Counted from the stretch's first letter, positions 42,934-53,081 are shown. The stretch: DNA of 64,000 nucleotides from Nitrososphaerota archaeon (GCA_016190055.1 JACPRH010000017.1:1-64000), one strand, 5' to 3'. Notes: a model not told the origin generated them from the letters alone. Numbers and translations are program-made.

Positions 42934-42986
42934 GGTTCTTCTACCCCCGCTCCCAGCAAGCTCTCAATCTCCATCATCTACTACTG

Positions 42987-43736
42987 TTACCTGTACATGA
43001 TTGGGATGCCTTGCTCCATAGGCTTCTGCATATCAGTAATCGAGCCTTCAGCCTGCTTCATTAGGTCCCGCGCCTTCACACGAATCTCATCACCCTTCTC
43101 AAGAAGACTCTTCACTTCCACGTTCGTCCCGATGAGCTTGTTTAGAGCCTGAATCACTGAGGCGGCGGCACCCGGATCCGGGTACTTCAAGAAGGATTGA
43201 GACAGAAGCGCGACCGCAGGCAGCTCAATCCTGCTAGACTCCTTCAGCAGAACCGCGTAAATCCCGGCGATGAAACCCTCCTCCATCACCTCTATACCTT
43301 TGTTCTTCAGAAACTCCCGCGACTCAATATTGTTAGCTACACCGTAAACACTGGGCGTCTGAATGTCAACCCGCTCCTGAACAGGAACTCCGCTGAGCGA
43401 AACAGCCAGCTTCACATTCTTCGACTTGAACCACTTAATGATAGCGCGAGCAGCAGGGTTAAGCGCAGTAATAGGCAGTGGAACCTCCGACGTCAAAACA
43501 AGCAGATTCTCATTCCCGTAAATCCGAACCGGATCCTTCAGAATACCGTCATGCAGAACCATAACAGGAGGAAACTCATCCGACTCCAAGTGAGCTACCT
43601 CACTCAACCCAAGCTGCTCAATTATATGCGACCCCGCTATCGTACCGACCAGCCCAACATCAGGCAACCCCTCAATAGCTATAGGTGAGTGGAACCGCAC
43701 ATCTCGATCTTCAATAACCTGAACTATTTCCGGCAT
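42987..43736 (-). CDS. PAC2-family proteasome assembly chaperone
   Basis: A 249-residue protein matching archaeal PbaA/PAC2 proteins: IEGLPDVGLVGTIAGSHIIEQL at the N-terminus, then VLTSEVPLPI and AGIYAVLLKE. Family members assist 20S proteasome assembly or act as related chaperones. The last 35 residues are a charged helix (LLEKGDEIRVKARDLMKQAE). The downstream Hsp20 gene suggests a protein-quality-control pair. Confidence 0.85.
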   Translation of the reverse strand: MPEIVQVIEDRDVRFHSPIAIEGLPDVGLVGTIAGSHIIEQLGLSEVAHLESDEFPPVMVLHDGILKDPVRIYGNENLLVLTSEVPLPITALNPAARAIIKWFKSKNVKLAVSLSGVPVQERVDIQTPSVYGVANNIESREFLKNKGIEVMEEGFIAGIYAVLLKESSRIELPAVALLSQSFLKYPDPGAAASVIQALNKLIGTNVEVKSLLEKGDEIRVKARDLMKQAEGSITDMQKPMEQGIPIMYR

Positions 43737-43903
43737 CTAAACAAAAAAGGCGAACAACCAATTTAATCCTTATGTTCACCTGCTCTCGCTAAGGCTCCTC
43801 CTAAACCCTTCACTACAAGCATTCCCAGCCAGCGACACAAACCGACTATCAGCTCAGGAGACCCGCAAAGAAATTAAATAGCCAGCATCTCATCACAAGA
43901 GCC

Positions 43904-44335
43904 GTGGTTACAGTAGCAGACGTTATGACGAAGGACGTTGTCACCATCGAAGGCGACAAAACAGTCCTAGAGGCCGCTAAAACGATGCGGCTGAAAAAGT
44001 TCAGCAGTCTAGTTGTCACAGACAAAGGAAAGACAGCGGGCATCGTAACCGAGCGGGACCTCGTCAGAAAAGTCTTGGCTGAAGACCGTGACCCCAACAA
44101 ACTGCTGATCTATCAGATAATGTCCACCGAGTTAATCACTACAACTCCTGAAACATCGATCGAAAACGCCGCCAAAGTCATGACTGAACAGCGCGTCAGA
44201 CGATTACCCGTCATGAAGAACAAAAAACTAGTAGGCATCATCACAGCCAGCGATATTGCCAGACACCTCAGCGACGCCACCAGCAGCATAGAAATGCTCC
44301 TACGATCGCTCAGAAAATCCCCAAACCACATCTAA
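43904..44335 (+). CDS. CBS-domain pair protein
   Basis: A 143-residue protein from GTG 43904 with two CBS motifs (VADVMTKDVVTIEGDKTV and MSTELITTTPETSIENAAK), which form one Bateman module binding adenosine nucleotides or SAM. No other domain is present. The TATA-like AAATTAAATAG about 25 bases upstream indicates a leaderless start. Confidence 0.85.
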   Translation: MVTVADVMTKDVVTIEGDKTVLEAAKTMRLKKFSSLVVTDKGKTAGIVTERDLVRKVLAEDRDPNKLLIYQIMSTELITTTPETSIENAAKVMTEQRVRRLPVMKNKKLVGIITASDIARHLSDATSSIEMLLRSLRKSPNHI

Positions 44336-44390
44336 CTAGCTAGCCAGCCAAAAGACTAACTGGCTGAGCAGCAGCAACAGTCCAACCTAC

Positions 44391-45617
44391 CTAGGTTTCG
44401 AAGCCAACATCTAGGATATCGAATGGAGCCGACTCATCTAGAACCACCTTTCGCTCCAAAACCTCTGCCACGTTAGGCTTCACTTCGCTGTTCTCACCGG
44501 TGAGAAACCGCCTGATGCTCAGCCCACCGTCGCACTCAACACGGAGACGCAACCGCTTCTTATCATCACCCTCCACCGATTCTACAGTCAACTTGTGGAT
44601 CTTCTTAGTTAAGCTGCTCCTTCCAGGCGGAGTCATCGTAACCGCAGCGCCAGTGAAAGCGGTTTCAAGCTTCTTCACCACATCCTCGGCTACAGGCTGA
44701 TCCAGAGCCGCGTTGCTTTCAAAGGTGACGGTGAAGCCTCTATCGCTGCTCGGCACGCCTTCAAGGATTGAAATCTCCTTCAGAGCTATGGCGCCATTAA
44801 CTGTCTGCATTACTGACTCAAGGTTTGAGGGCTTACGCACCATCGGCTCAGATACCTCTGCGTAGAAGGGGCGTCCACGCCCCAGAACAAGGCTATCAGT
44901 GTCTTCGCCGCCGAGCCACGTGAACTTCACTTTGCCTGCTTTGAAGAGGTTGAGGAGAGGTTCAGAGAGCCGCTGCTCAACGCTGTCGCTGGTGGAGTAC
45001 CCGGTGAGGTTGCATTTAGGGCAGCCTTCTCCTCTACATTCAGGGCAGCGTCTCCGCTTCTGCGGGATGCCGCGTTGAGTCTTCACGTATCTTCCGTATA
45101 CGTAGAGAGGGCGGGGAGTCACTTCAGCATGATCTATGAGAGTATCAATTACGACAGTAATATCCGGAACATGATGCTTAGCCTCAACGCCGAGCCGCCT
45201 TGAAACAATCCGGTTCAACTCGCCTGTAAAGTTGGTTTTAACGGTCTCGCCGCCGCGGAGTTTCATCTCAGCCCTCAAATGATCCTCCTTCTCAGTGATA
45301 GATATCGGGATCTTGGCCCCAATAATGATGCTGCTGAACTCGTAGCCTTTAATCGCATTCACCACAAGCTCAACATACCTATCCAAGTTAGAGAGAAGAC
45401 TACCGCAGATGTAGCAAGGCTTCTGCTGCTGTTGCTGCTCAGCTGTATTGGTTAACTCGGCCTGCTGCCTCAGGTCTCTACCCTTCGAAGCATAGTCGAG
45501 ACTCCTATGCTCAGATGAAAACTGTCTTCCAAGACATGAGTCACAGAGAGGATACTGCTTCAAAAGATCCTCCACTTTTTTCTGGCTCTGCATACTAACT
45601 AACCAATCATCCAACAA
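44391..45617 (-). CDS. pus10: tRNA pseudouridine synthase Pus10
   Basis: A 408-residue archaeal enzyme for pseudouridine 54 and 55 in tRNA. The N-terminus has zinc Cys pairs (CDSCLGRQF and CYICGS) and a THUMP-like region. The catalytic motif is GGEDTDSLVLGRGRPF with the active Asp. RRCPECRGEGCPKCNLTG is a second Cys-rich knuckle inserted in the middle. M9 (45593) is an alternative start. It is the last gene of a dph6-srp54-pus10 run. Confidence 0.9.
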   Translation of the reverse strand: MLDDWLVSMQSQKKVEDLLKQYPLCDSCLGRQFSSEHRSLDYASKGRDLRQQAELTNTAEQQQQQKPCYICGSLLSNLDRYVELVVNAIKGYEFSSIIIGAKIPISITEKEDHLRAEMKLRGGETVKTNFTGELNRIVSRRLGVEAKHHVPDITVVIDTLIDHAEVTPRPLYVYGRYVKTQRGIPQKRRRCPECRGEGCPKCNLTGYSTSDSVEQRLSEPLLNLFKAGKVKFTWLGGEDTDSLVLGRGRPFYAEVSEPMVRKPSNLESVMQTVNGAIALKEISILEGVPSSDRGFTVTFESNAALDQPVAEDVVKKLETAFTGAAVTMTPPGRSSLTKKIHKLTVESVEGDDKKRLRLRVECDGGLSIRRFLTGENSEVKPNVAEVLERKVVLDESAPFDILDVGFET

Positions 45618-45652
45618 TAACTACTAGATTAACTAATTCATCCACGTTACTA

Positions 45653-46978
45653 CTACTGCTGTTCTAGACGCTTCATCATCTGGCGGAACTGCCGGCCGCG
45701 GCTAGCTTTCATAACAGACTTTGTCTGCCTATATCTAGCCATCATATCCTTAACATCCTTCTCGGTGGTTCCGGAACCCTCGGCTATTCGGTGAATCCTA
45801 GATGAGTTCAGAAGATCAGGATCGGCACGCTCAACCTTCGTCATCGACTGAATAATTACTCGCCAATAACGCATCTTCTCCTCTAAACCTTCAATATCCT
45901 GATCCTTCACCGCGCCTGAGAAGCCCGGTACCAGATCAAGCATCTTCTTCAACGACCCCATCTTCGTGATCTGCTCAAGCTGATAGTAAAGATCGTCAAT
46001 CGTCATCTTGCCGGAGGTGATACGCTGAATCTTCTTCGTATCAGCTTCAAGCTCCAGATCCTTAACACGGTCAAGGAGAGCTTTGAGATCACCCATATCC
46101 AGCAGCCGACCGACAAACCGGGTCGGAGAGAACTGCTCCAAATCATCGATTCGCTCACCCGTTCCGATGAAGGTAATCTTCGCGCCTGTAGCGGCGGCCG
46201 CAGCTAAAGCACCACCACCTTTAGCAGCACCGTCAAGCTTCGTGATGATGATGCCGCCCACAGGAACAGTCTTATGGAACGCCTCAGCCTGATTGTAACA
46301 CTGCTGCCCAATCGTGCCATCAATCACTAGAAGAACACGGTCAGGGTTAATGCGGTTACTGATCTGCTGCATCTCGTCGAGAAGACCTTTCTCCTCCTTA
46401 TGCCTGCCAGAGGTATCAACAATTATCGCGGTCTTTCCCTGCTCCCTGAACGTCTTGACGCCTTCAGACGCGACTTTAACAGCATCCTTGCTCTTTTCAT
46501 TCCCGTAAACAGGCACATTCACCTTTTCACAAAGCATTTGAAGCTGAGTTAAAGCGCCTGGACGGAAAGTATCAGCACCTACGACACCAACGTTGTAGCC
46601 TTGTTTAGAGAGGTATCTAGAGAGCTTACCGACGACTGTTGTCTTGCCGCTGCCCTGAATTCCGATTAGCATGATAACGTTATTTTTATCGGTGGGAATC
46701 GTGAACGGGCTCTCTTCACCGAGCGTCTTTGAGAGCTCTTCGTAAAGGATCTTCACAACGTGATCTTTACGTGGAAGACCAGGCGGAGGCTTCTCATTCA
46801 GAGCACGTTCCTCAATCTTCTTCGAGGTCTCAAGAACAAGCTTTACGTTAACATCAGCCTGAAGCAACGTGCGTTGAAGGTCTCGAACAAACTCTTTGAC
46901 CGTCGCCTCATCAATAGCCCCGGCTCCGAGGAGGTTCTTTACAGCCTTCCTAAGACCATCCTGAAGACCTGAGAGCAT
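45653..46978 (-). CDS. srp54: Signal recognition particle GTPase SRP54
   Basis: A 441-residue protein. The N domain is residues 1-95, the G domain begins with the P-loop GIQGSGKTT at 106-114 and includes DTSGRHKEE and TKLDGAAKGGGALA, and the M domain occupies about 300-441 and ends with KASRGRQFRQMMKRLEQQ. It recognises signal sequences and 7S RNA. Confidence 0.97.
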   Translation of the reverse strand: MLSGLQDGLRKAVKNLLGAGAIDEATVKEFVRDLQRTLLQADVNVKLVLETSKKIEERALNEKPPPGLPRKDHVVKILYEELSKTLGEESPFTIPTDKNNVIMLIGIQGSGKTTVVGKLSRYLSKQGYNVGVVGADTFRPGALTQLQMLCEKVNVPVYGNEKSKDAVKVASEGVKTFREQGKTAIIVDTSGRHKEEKGLLDEMQQISNRINPDRVLLVIDGTIGQQCYNQAEAFHKTVPVGGIIITKLDGAAKGGGALAAAAATGAKITFIGTGERIDDLEQFSPTRFVGRLLDMGDLKALLDRVKDLELEADTKKIQRITSGKMTIDDLYYQLEQITKMGSLKKMLDLVPGFSGAVKDQDIEGLEEKMRYWRVIIQSMTKVERADPDLLNSSRIHRIAEGSGTTEKDVKDMMARYRQTKSVMKASRGRQFRQMMKRLEQQ

Positions 46979-47012
46979 TTATCTCTAAGATTAGCTCCTC
47001 CGATCTGCAATA

Positions 47013-47720
47013 TTAACTCTTTTGGACGACGCCCTTATCCACCAGTCGAGCATCTCGGATCTCAAGAAACCCTCGATCACCAAACCAGTGCCGCACAGCA
47101 TCCAGCACCTCAATCCTACGTTTGAAAAGCGGGCAGTCGAGAACAAAAGTCTCAGCTTCACCGCCTTCAAAACCAATATGCACACCTACACGCCTATGCA
47201 GCTTCACAAGCTCATCAACCATCGCTTCATCGATAACTCTGCCTAACCACGCTTCAGTAAGACCCTCAGCCGCAACACCTGTAACAATAACATTGAAGCC
47301 GTCACGAACAATGCTCCGCATATACACTTCAGGATCAACCTGCCAAAGAGGAGAAACAGGAGTCAAACCTACGCGGACACATGCTTTCTCAAACCGATCC
47401 TTCTGATATTGACTTGCAAGCCCGCCTGTAACAAGCCCTTCAAACCCGTGCTGCGTCTTCGCCGCCTCAAGAATCTCGTCAAGATCGTACGCTTCACCTT
47501 CACCCACCTGCTTAATCTCAGCAGTCATAAGAGGCACCCCGATAGCCTCAGCCTGCAGACGCGTCCAACCAACGTTCGGATAATGGAACAAGTAGCTCTC
47601 TGAGCTCTCAGGCTTTATTGTGATGAAGCAGGAGAGACTATGACCCTGCCGCTGCGCAAGATATGCGGCATACGTGCTGTCCTTCCCACCGGAGTAGAGA
47701 ACACCGACCTTCGAAGCCAA
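47013..47720 (-). CDS. dph6: Diphthine-ammonia ligase Dph6-like ATP pyrophosphatase
   Basis: A 235-residue PP-loop enzyme. VGVLYSGGKDSTYAAYLA is the ATP pyrophosphatase motif. GLVTGGLASQYQKDRFEKAC and NVIVTGVAAEGL are typical of the Dph6/MJ0570 family, which amidates diphthine to diphthamide. Together with dph2 at 32251 the window would hold the first and last steps of the pathway. Confidence 0.88.
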   Translation of the reverse strand: MASKVGVLYSGGKDSTYAAYLAQRQGHSLSCFITIKPESSESYLFHYPNVGWTRLQAEAIGVPLMTAEIKQVGEGEAYDLDEILEAAKTQHGFEGLVTGGLASQYQKDRFEKACVRVGLTPVSPLWQVDPEVYMRSIVRDGFNVIVTGVAAEGLTEAWLGRVIDEAMVDELVKLHRRVGVHIGFEGGEAETFVLDCPLFKRRIEVLDAVRHWFGDRGFLEIRDARLVDKGVVQKS

Positions 47721-47964
47721 CGCACTCCTTAACAGAACAGTGGTAGTAGACCCATCAGTACTCGATATTCATCAGCTATCAGACGGCTCTTCCGTAACAT
47801 CATCTAGGTCCAATCTGAGAGTACCCTTCAAGCTGCATTAAAGGCTTGCCAACTAACTGAAGAAAGCGCGTCTGTCTCGCTGTTCTACTTTCTAGACACC
47901 CCGTTCCAAACAGTAGAATTATACACTCTACAGCCCATATACAATATAGGAGGAATAGAAACAA

Positions 47965-48828
47965 ATGGAGTCTAAAACAATACTCCTCGGAACCACAATT
48001 GTCCTGCTCGCCGCACTAGTAGCAGTCACAGGAATCTACTTTACAAGTACACCGCAGGTGGGCTCTACACCACCCCTTGGATTAGGAGACGTCAACACAC
48101 CAACAGCAAAGACCAATCAAAACGTCGGTCTAGCTGGCGCATCAGCTACACCACTCTACACCCAGTCAGGAAACTACACAAAGGCAAGTATTCTCAGCGT
48201 GTCAGGAACAGGCGTCGTCAGCGTAAAGCCTGATAGAGCAGTGATCCAGATGGCGATACTTACAGAAGCACCAACAGCCGAGAAAGCTTCTGCACAGAAT
48301 GCCGACAGCTTCAACGTTCTTCTAAAGGCTCTTCTCGACGAAGGCATCCCTAGAGACAATATAGAAACAGTTCAGTACACAATTTACCCGAACTACGACT
48401 ATAACGCTAAGATCCCGTACATTCTAGGCTACAGAGCATACCACGTCATCTCGGTGACGGTGGTGCCGACTCAAGTAGCCGACTTAGGTAAACTCACCGG
48501 CAAAATTATTGACGTAGCGGTCGCAGCTGGCGTAAACCAGATCAACAGCATCCAGTTCACAGTCTCTGATGACAAAATCAAGGATCTACGAAACGACGCG
48601 TTGAAAGAAGCGGTCTTGGACGCGAGGAAAAAGGCTGATGTCATGGTGGCAGCCTTAGGGGTACATATCTTGGCTGTACAGCAGGCGTCGGAGAGCAGCT
48701 ATCTGCCTTCGCCAGTCTACTACAGAGATGCGGCCCCGGTCGCGGCAGGAGCCAAGTCGAGCACAGAGCTGGTTCCCGGAGAACTAAGCATAACTGCATC
48801 AGTAAGCATAGTCTACGAGATAGGTTAG
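47965..48828 (+). CDS. Exported SIMPL (DUF541) domain protein
   Basis: A 287-residue protein from ATG 47965 with AGGAGG upstream. An N-terminal hydrophobic helix (TILLGTTIVLLAALVAVTGIYF) exports or anchors it. The SIMPL domain begins ISVSGTGVVSVKPDRAVIQM-like at residue 77 and covers the rest, with ARKKADVMVAALGVHI. Function is unknown; bacterial members are periplasmic or outer-membrane stress proteins. Confidence 0.85.
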   Translation: MESKTILLGTTIVLLAALVAVTGIYFTSTPQVGSTPPLGLGDVNTPTAKTNQNVGLAGASATPLYTQSGNYTKASILSVSGTGVVSVKPDRAVIQMAILTEAPTAEKASAQNADSFNVLLKALLDEGIPRDNIETVQYTIYPNYDYNAKIPYILGYRAYHVISVTVVPTQVADLGKLTGKIIDVAVAAGVNQINSIQFTVSDDKIKDLRNDALKEAVLDARKKADVMVAALGVHILAVQQASESSYLPSPVYYRDAAPVAAGAKSSTELVPGELSITASVSIVYEIG

Positions 48829-48981
48829 CGAACTACGAGTCTCGCAACCTATCCCCTTTTTCTTTCAATGCAGATTAGCTGGGGAACAGAATGATAGTCC
48901 TCGTTTTTTTCGATTTAATTACCAATCTTTTCAGTATCTCGGTTAACGTTTAATAAGTAGCGAACAAGATCTAGCTACGTT

Positions 48982-49443
48982 TTGAGCACTCCAAACGAAC
49001 CGCCAGAGGTTAAGCGGGTATACAGATCCCGAACGGAGCGGATGATAGCAGGCGTCTGCGGAGGCATCGCGGAGTACTTCAACATCGACCCGACGCTTGT
49101 CCGATTAGCGTTCGTCCTCCTAATATTCGCCAATGGCATTGGGCTTATCCTATACGTTATAGCGGCTATAATTATTCCACTAAACCCAACCGCTGTGCCT
49201 TCAAGAGGTCCGCCGGTCGAGATTCCTATAGCAGGTAGCGCGGCGAGTGTTATAGTGCTCGTGATAGGAGTGCTTATCCTGCTCCTCGGAGTAGCAAGTC
49301 TCATATCGCTCTACGCAGGAGCAGCGTGGAGTCCATGGAGCATCCTCGGCTTCGTAGGCCAAGTATTCTGGCCACTTTCACTGATAGCTGTGGGCATCAT
49401 AGTGCTATTCGTCGCTCTAGGCTCAGGCCGGAGAAGAGCATAG
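48982..49443 (+). CDS. PspC-domain membrane protein
   Basis: A 153-residue protein. VYRSRTERMIAGVCGGIAEY and NIDPTLVRLAFVLLIFANG are the PspC signature, with one hairpin helix, followed by two further helices (SVIVLVIGVLILLLGVASLI and VFWPLSLIAVGIIVLFVAL). PspC proteins sense membrane stress in bacteria; the role in archaea is unknown. Confidence 0.88.
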   Translation: MSTPNEPPEVKRVYRSRTERMIAGVCGGIAEYFNIDPTLVRLAFVLLIFANGIGLILYVIAAIIIPLNPTAVPSRGPPVEIPIAGSAASVIVLVIGVLILLLGVASLISLYAGAAWSPWSILGFVGQVFWPLSLIAVGIIVLFVALGSGRRRA

Positions 49444-49500
49444 CCACGCCAACCTGAAAAGAAGAGAAGATGCTGCGGACGTAACGCAAAAAATCTACTC

Positions 49501-50169
49501 TTACAGTAGGGCTGCTAAGCCTGACGTGTAGTATAGGTAAATCAGATACAGGCCGCCCAAGATCATTACTGCGCCGCTGATTTTGTGCAGCATCGGGGTT
49601 AGGTTCTGTATTTTTGCCAGAAGCGGCCGCTTAGCCATCGCCACAAGTATGCTTGTGATTATCAGCGGAACCCCGACTCCTAACGCGTAGAGAATTAGGG
49701 TGATAACTCCGTCGAAGGGTCCTGAACGGGTGAACGCCAAGAGGACAACTGAGAAGAAGAGCGGGGCGGTGCAGCCTGCAGCAGCCAAGCCGTACGCTAT
49801 CCCGTAGACGAAAAAGCCGCGTAACCCTTTTCGCTTAGAGGATATTACTTGGTAGGCGAACGGGAGCTGCACGTTGGCAATTATCAGTACGCCCAGAACT
49901 ATCATCATAACTCCGGAGAAAACTGTTAGCAGAGTAATGTAAGGCTTGATTAACCCGCCTATCGTAGTTGTACTGATTCCTACAGCTGCGTAAACAGTGA
50001 TGAGGCCAATTGTGGACACGATTCCCCCTTTCAAGGCGCGGGAGACAGTTATTTCAGAGCCAAGATAGTAAGTGATGTAGCCGGGGATAAGCGCGTACCC
50101 GCAGGGTGAAAGCATAACAAATATCCCCATAATGAAAGGGTATGCAAGCGAAACTATGTCTGAAGCCAT
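49501..50169 (-). CDS. CcdA-type thiol-disulfide transporter
   Basis: A 222-residue protein with six membrane helices. The conserved Cys pair is in LSPCGYALIPGY (helix 1) and AAGCTAPLFF (helix 4). CcdA moves reducing power across the membrane to thioredoxin-like proteins, for example to keep apocytochrome CxxCH motifs reduced. It follows a TlpA-like gene and a cytochrome/NrfD operon, which fits that role. Confidence 0.88.
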   Translation of the reverse strand: MASDIVSLAYPFIMGIFVMLSPCGYALIPGYITYYLGSEITVSRALKGGIVSTIGLITVYAAVGISTTTIGGLIKPYITLLTVFSGVMMIVLGVLIIANVQLPFAYQVISSKRKGLRGFFVYGIAYGLAAAGCTAPLFFSVVLLAFTRSGPFDGVITLILYALGVGVPLIITSILVAMAKRPLLAKIQNLTPMLHKISGAVMILGGLYLIYLYYTSGLAALL

Positions 50170-50264
50170 GCTTGAAAACAGCTCTCTGCGTTAGAGACGC
50201 AGTGAAAAAAACTCCGGTTTATAGATGTATAGTAGACGCGGCATAACTATCTTGCATTAGCAGG

Positions 50265-50969
50265 CTAGGGTTGAAGAAGCGGATCAACAGCACCTGAAAG
50301 CGTGTCTAGCTGAGTGAGTCCTAAGAAGGTGTTCTTAACCTCGCCGTCAGGTGAGATAACTAACGTGGTGGAGAGCTCAGTCACCTTGAAGTGGTCAGTC
50401 AGCCCCAAAGTAGTATCCCTCAACATAGTCCACTCAATCCCCTTCTTCTCAATATGGTTCTTTAGCACGTCAGGAGTATCATAGGTGGGATCAACCGTGA
50501 CTGAGAGCAGTACGAAGTTCTTGTCCTTATACTTGGGATAGAAGTCGTTCTTGAACACCTGCTCCTGCTGCGCACAGGTTAAACACCAAGAAGCCATAAA
50601 CTCTAGAACAACTACCTTCCCTTGGTAATCCTTCAGAAAATACTGCTTACCGTTAACATCCTCCAACGGAATAGATCTCCAATCACTGATTGTGGAAATT
50701 GGTTTATTGTCTGACGGATCCGTTGATGTGGGCAACCCGCCTGATGGGTAGATTGTGATGGCCGCGAATGAAGTGGCCAATATCAGGCCGAGAGCAATCA
50801 TTCTGAGATTACTGGGTGACTTCCAAGATCTCGCTGCGTCACTGGTGCTCAAAGTAAGTTTGCGCTCCAATCTCCAACTCGAATGTCCGACAATTAAGTA
50901 TTGCGTTCTAAAAATAAAAAGAATCCCATCACATTCAGCTACGTAGTCACGTGCTAGCTGAATGATCAT
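50265..50969 (-). CDS. Membrane-anchored TlpA/ResA-like thioredoxin
   Basis: The thioredoxin fold covers the last 150 residues, with active site MASWCLTCAQQEQV (Cys-x-x-Cys), SVTVDPTYDTPDVLKNH and STTLVISPDGEV. A helix MIALGLILATSFAAITIY anchors it outside the membrane. The ATG at 50969 overlaps the NrfD stop as ATGA, but the first 35-55 residues look non-proteinaceous and contain a TATA-like TTTTTATTTTTAG; TTG 50870 or 50852 may be the true start. It probably works with the adjacent CcdA. Confidence 0.8.
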   Translation of the reverse strand: MIIQLARDYVAECDGILFIFRTQYLIVGHSSWRLERKLTLSTSDAARSWKSPSNLRMIALGLILATSFAAITIYPSGGLPTSTDPSDNKPISTISDWRSIPLEDVNGKQYFLKDYQGKVVVLEFMASWCLTCAQQEQVFKNDFYPKYKDKNFVLLSVTVDPTYDTPDVLKNHIEKKGIEWTMLRDTTLGLTDHFKVTELSTTLVISPDGEVKNTFLGLTQLDTLSGAVDPLLQP

Positions 50970-52264
50970 TCGTGCTGTGCAGTGGTCTGGTGATGCTGGA
51001 CTGCTGTGGTTTCCCCGCTTAAGGAGAATATTTTCCCGCCTATGGAGTAGACTAGTGCTGCTAGAGCTATCAGGCTGACTAGTAGCGTGATCTCCATTTG
51101 TGATGGGATGTAGAGGCTCTGCGATCCCTCTAGTGCTGTAACAACCTGTCCTGCGATTATCAGATCATATCTTACGAAGAACATGCCTATTAGTACCAGC
51201 GATGCTGCTGCGAGAATTCCCCAGAGGCTTTTACCTGTTCTAGGATAGATTAGGAGAAGAAGCGGAGCGATGCCTCCGACTATGACTTCTAAGCCCCAGA
51301 ACTGCAGCATCATTGGACCGCTGACTAGGAGAGCTAGTGCATCGGCTTCATGTGGAATTTGGCTGAAGAGAGAGGTCATGGTCTTCCAGGATATGAAGAG
51401 GAGATATATCACGAGCAGCAGACCCATTATTCTGCCTAGACTAGTGAAGACTCCGCGTGACTCTTGGCTTACGCTTTGCCGCGTAACTCTCTGCGTAAGT
51501 ATCGTTGTGAGCAGTAGCACAGCTGCGCCAGATACTAGTGCGGTAAGTACGAAGAATATGGGCATGTAGGCTCCGAACAGCAGCGGTCTAGCCTTGAGGA
51601 CACCGAAGAGTGCTCCGAGGTTGCTTGGAGCCGCTACCGCTAAAGCTAAGGCGCCGACACCAATCATTCGGGCTATACGGTGGTCGCGTTCTTCCGATTC
51701 CTCTGAGAGGGAGCGGTAGCCCAGGGTTAGCACGGTGTAGAAGAGAGACTTGATTCCAGAGGAGGATCTTGCTTTCACCGACAGATCTATCCTGTTCAGA
51801 AGCCAGAACTCGACTATTACAACGACGAGGTACAGGACGTAGAGGAGCATCATCCACATCATCGGTGAGGAGAAGTTCTGGCTCACCAAGAAGGGGATAT
51901 AGGCGCGGTCTAGCCGTCCGAGATCTATGGCTATCGCTGTGAAGCCTGTGAGAAGCATCACGATAGCGAGGAAGATTGCACTTCTGCTGATTAGCTCGAA
52001 GTCGCCTATTCTGAAGATGTGGCCCAGCGAAGCGATTAGGCACAGTCCTGAGCCTGCGAGTACGAAGAACACGTAGACGGGTACCAGAAGACCCCAAGCC
52101 ACGCTTGAACTCACGTACTCTGCGAAGATCGGGGTGCCGAAAAACAGGTATCCACCTACAGAGTACCCCAGCGGAAGCAAGCCTAACACGAGGACAGCTA
52201 GCCATGCGTAGAACTGGATAGATACTCCGCCAATCTGTTTCGGATATTCAAACCTAGGTTTCAT
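50966..52264 (-). CDS. NrfD/PsrC-type quinone-interacting membrane subunit
   Basis: A 432-residue protein with about ten membrane helices and the NrfD pattern: WGLLVPVYVFFVLAGSGLCL in helix 2, LLTGFTAIAIDLGRLDRAYI, and SPMMWMMLLYVLYLVVVIVE. Family members bind a quinone/quinol at the outer face and pass electrons to the FeS partner. It follows the four-cluster ferredoxin gene with a 20-base gap, the usual PsrBC/NrfCD/ActBC order. No molybdopterin catalytic subunit is found in the window. Confidence 0.88.
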   Translation of the reverse strand: MKPRFEYPKQIGGVSIQFYAWLAVLVLGLLPLGYSVGGYLFFGTPIFAEYVSSSVAWGLLVPVYVFFVLAGSGLCLIASLGHIFRIGDFELISRSAIFLAIVMLLTGFTAIAIDLGRLDRAYIPFLVSQNFSSPMMWMMLLYVLYLVVVIVEFWLLNRIDLSVKARSSSGIKSLFYTVLTLGYRSLSEESEERDHRIARMIGVGALALAVAAPSNLGALFGVLKARPLLFGAYMPIFFVLTALVSGAAVLLLTTILTQRVTRQSVSQESRGVFTSLGRIMGLLLVIYLLFISWKTMTSLFSQIPHEADALALLVSGPMMLQFWGLEVIVGGIAPLLLLIYPRTGKSLWGILAAASLVLIGMFFVRYDLIIAGQVVTALEGSQSLYIPSQMEITLLVSLIALAALVYSIGGKIFSLSGETTAVQHHQTTAQHE

Positions 52265-52284
52265 TTTCTTTTCTCACCCATCTC

Positions 52285-53076
52285 CTAATACACATAGTAG
52301 ATCTGCGGCTCCGTTCCCAGCGACTCCTTAAGCCTGAACACCTGCCGTTTTGTTTTGATCAGCTTCGATACTTCGCTGTTAGGATCGTTGAGATCTCCGA
52401 AGTGTCTAGCACCCACAGGGCACACCTCGACGCAGCGCGGATGCAAGCCTCTCCTAGTCCTGAGGGCGCAGAAGGTGCACTTCTCAACCACCCCAGCGGG
52501 ACGAACCGGGGAAGTGACCGAGGGTAAACCATACATGCCTCCTATAGGGTTAACCTCTTCAGCCGGTACCTCAGGCTTTTTCCAGTTGAAATTACGCGCC
52601 CAATATGGGCACGCAACCATACAGTACTTGCAACCGATGCATTTGCTGTAATCAATTACAACAATTCCGTCCGGATCTTTCCATGTCGCTTTAACTGGGC
52701 ATACATCTACGCATGGAGGGTTTTTGCACTGCATGCACTGTGTTGGCAGATACCATTTTCCTTTGATCGGCGCCTCCTCGTAATACAGGTCTCCAGAGTC
52801 CATGTCGGTGGTTCCCGGCTCCATCTGGAACACTCTAATCCATTGAATATTGGAGTCTCGCCCGATATTGTTCTCTTTGATACAGGCGTAGACGCAGCGT
52901 CTGCAACCTACACATGCGCCGACGTCGATGACCATGCCGAAGTTAGTGCTGGAAGAGGAGGGTTTCTCTGCTGACTGCCCTAGCACCGGTTCGACGAGTT
53001 TTAGGCTTGAAAGGCCGACTACACCAACCCCTACTGTGCCAGAGACAGCTTTGATGAAGGTTCTTCGGTTAACCAA
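52285..53076 (-). CDS. Four-cluster ferredoxin subunit (NrfC/PsrB-like) with Tat signal
   Basis: A 263-residue protein. NRRTFIKAVSGTVGVGVVG is a Tat-type signal. Four 4Fe-4S sites follow: CVGCRRCVYACIKEN, CMQCKNPPCVDVCP, CIGCKYCMVACPYW and CTFCALRTRRGLHPRC plus VCPVGA. It would carry electrons between the hexaheme cytochrome and the NrfD subunit on the outer face of the membrane. Confidence 0.92.
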   Translation of the reverse strand: MVNRRTFIKAVSGTVGVGVVGLSSLKLVEPVLGQSAEKPSSSSTNFGMVIDVGACVGCRRCVYACIKENNIGRDSNIQWIRVFQMEPGTTDMDSGDLYYEEAPIKGKWYLPTQCMQCKNPPCVDVCPVKATWKDPDGIVVIDYSKCIGCKYCMVACPYWARNFNWKKPEVPAEEVNPIGGMYGLPSVTSPVRPAGVVEKCTFCALRTRRGLHPRCVEVCPVGARHFGDLNDPNSEVSKLIKTKRQVFRLKESLGTEPQIYYVY

Positions 53077-53081
53077 CTTCC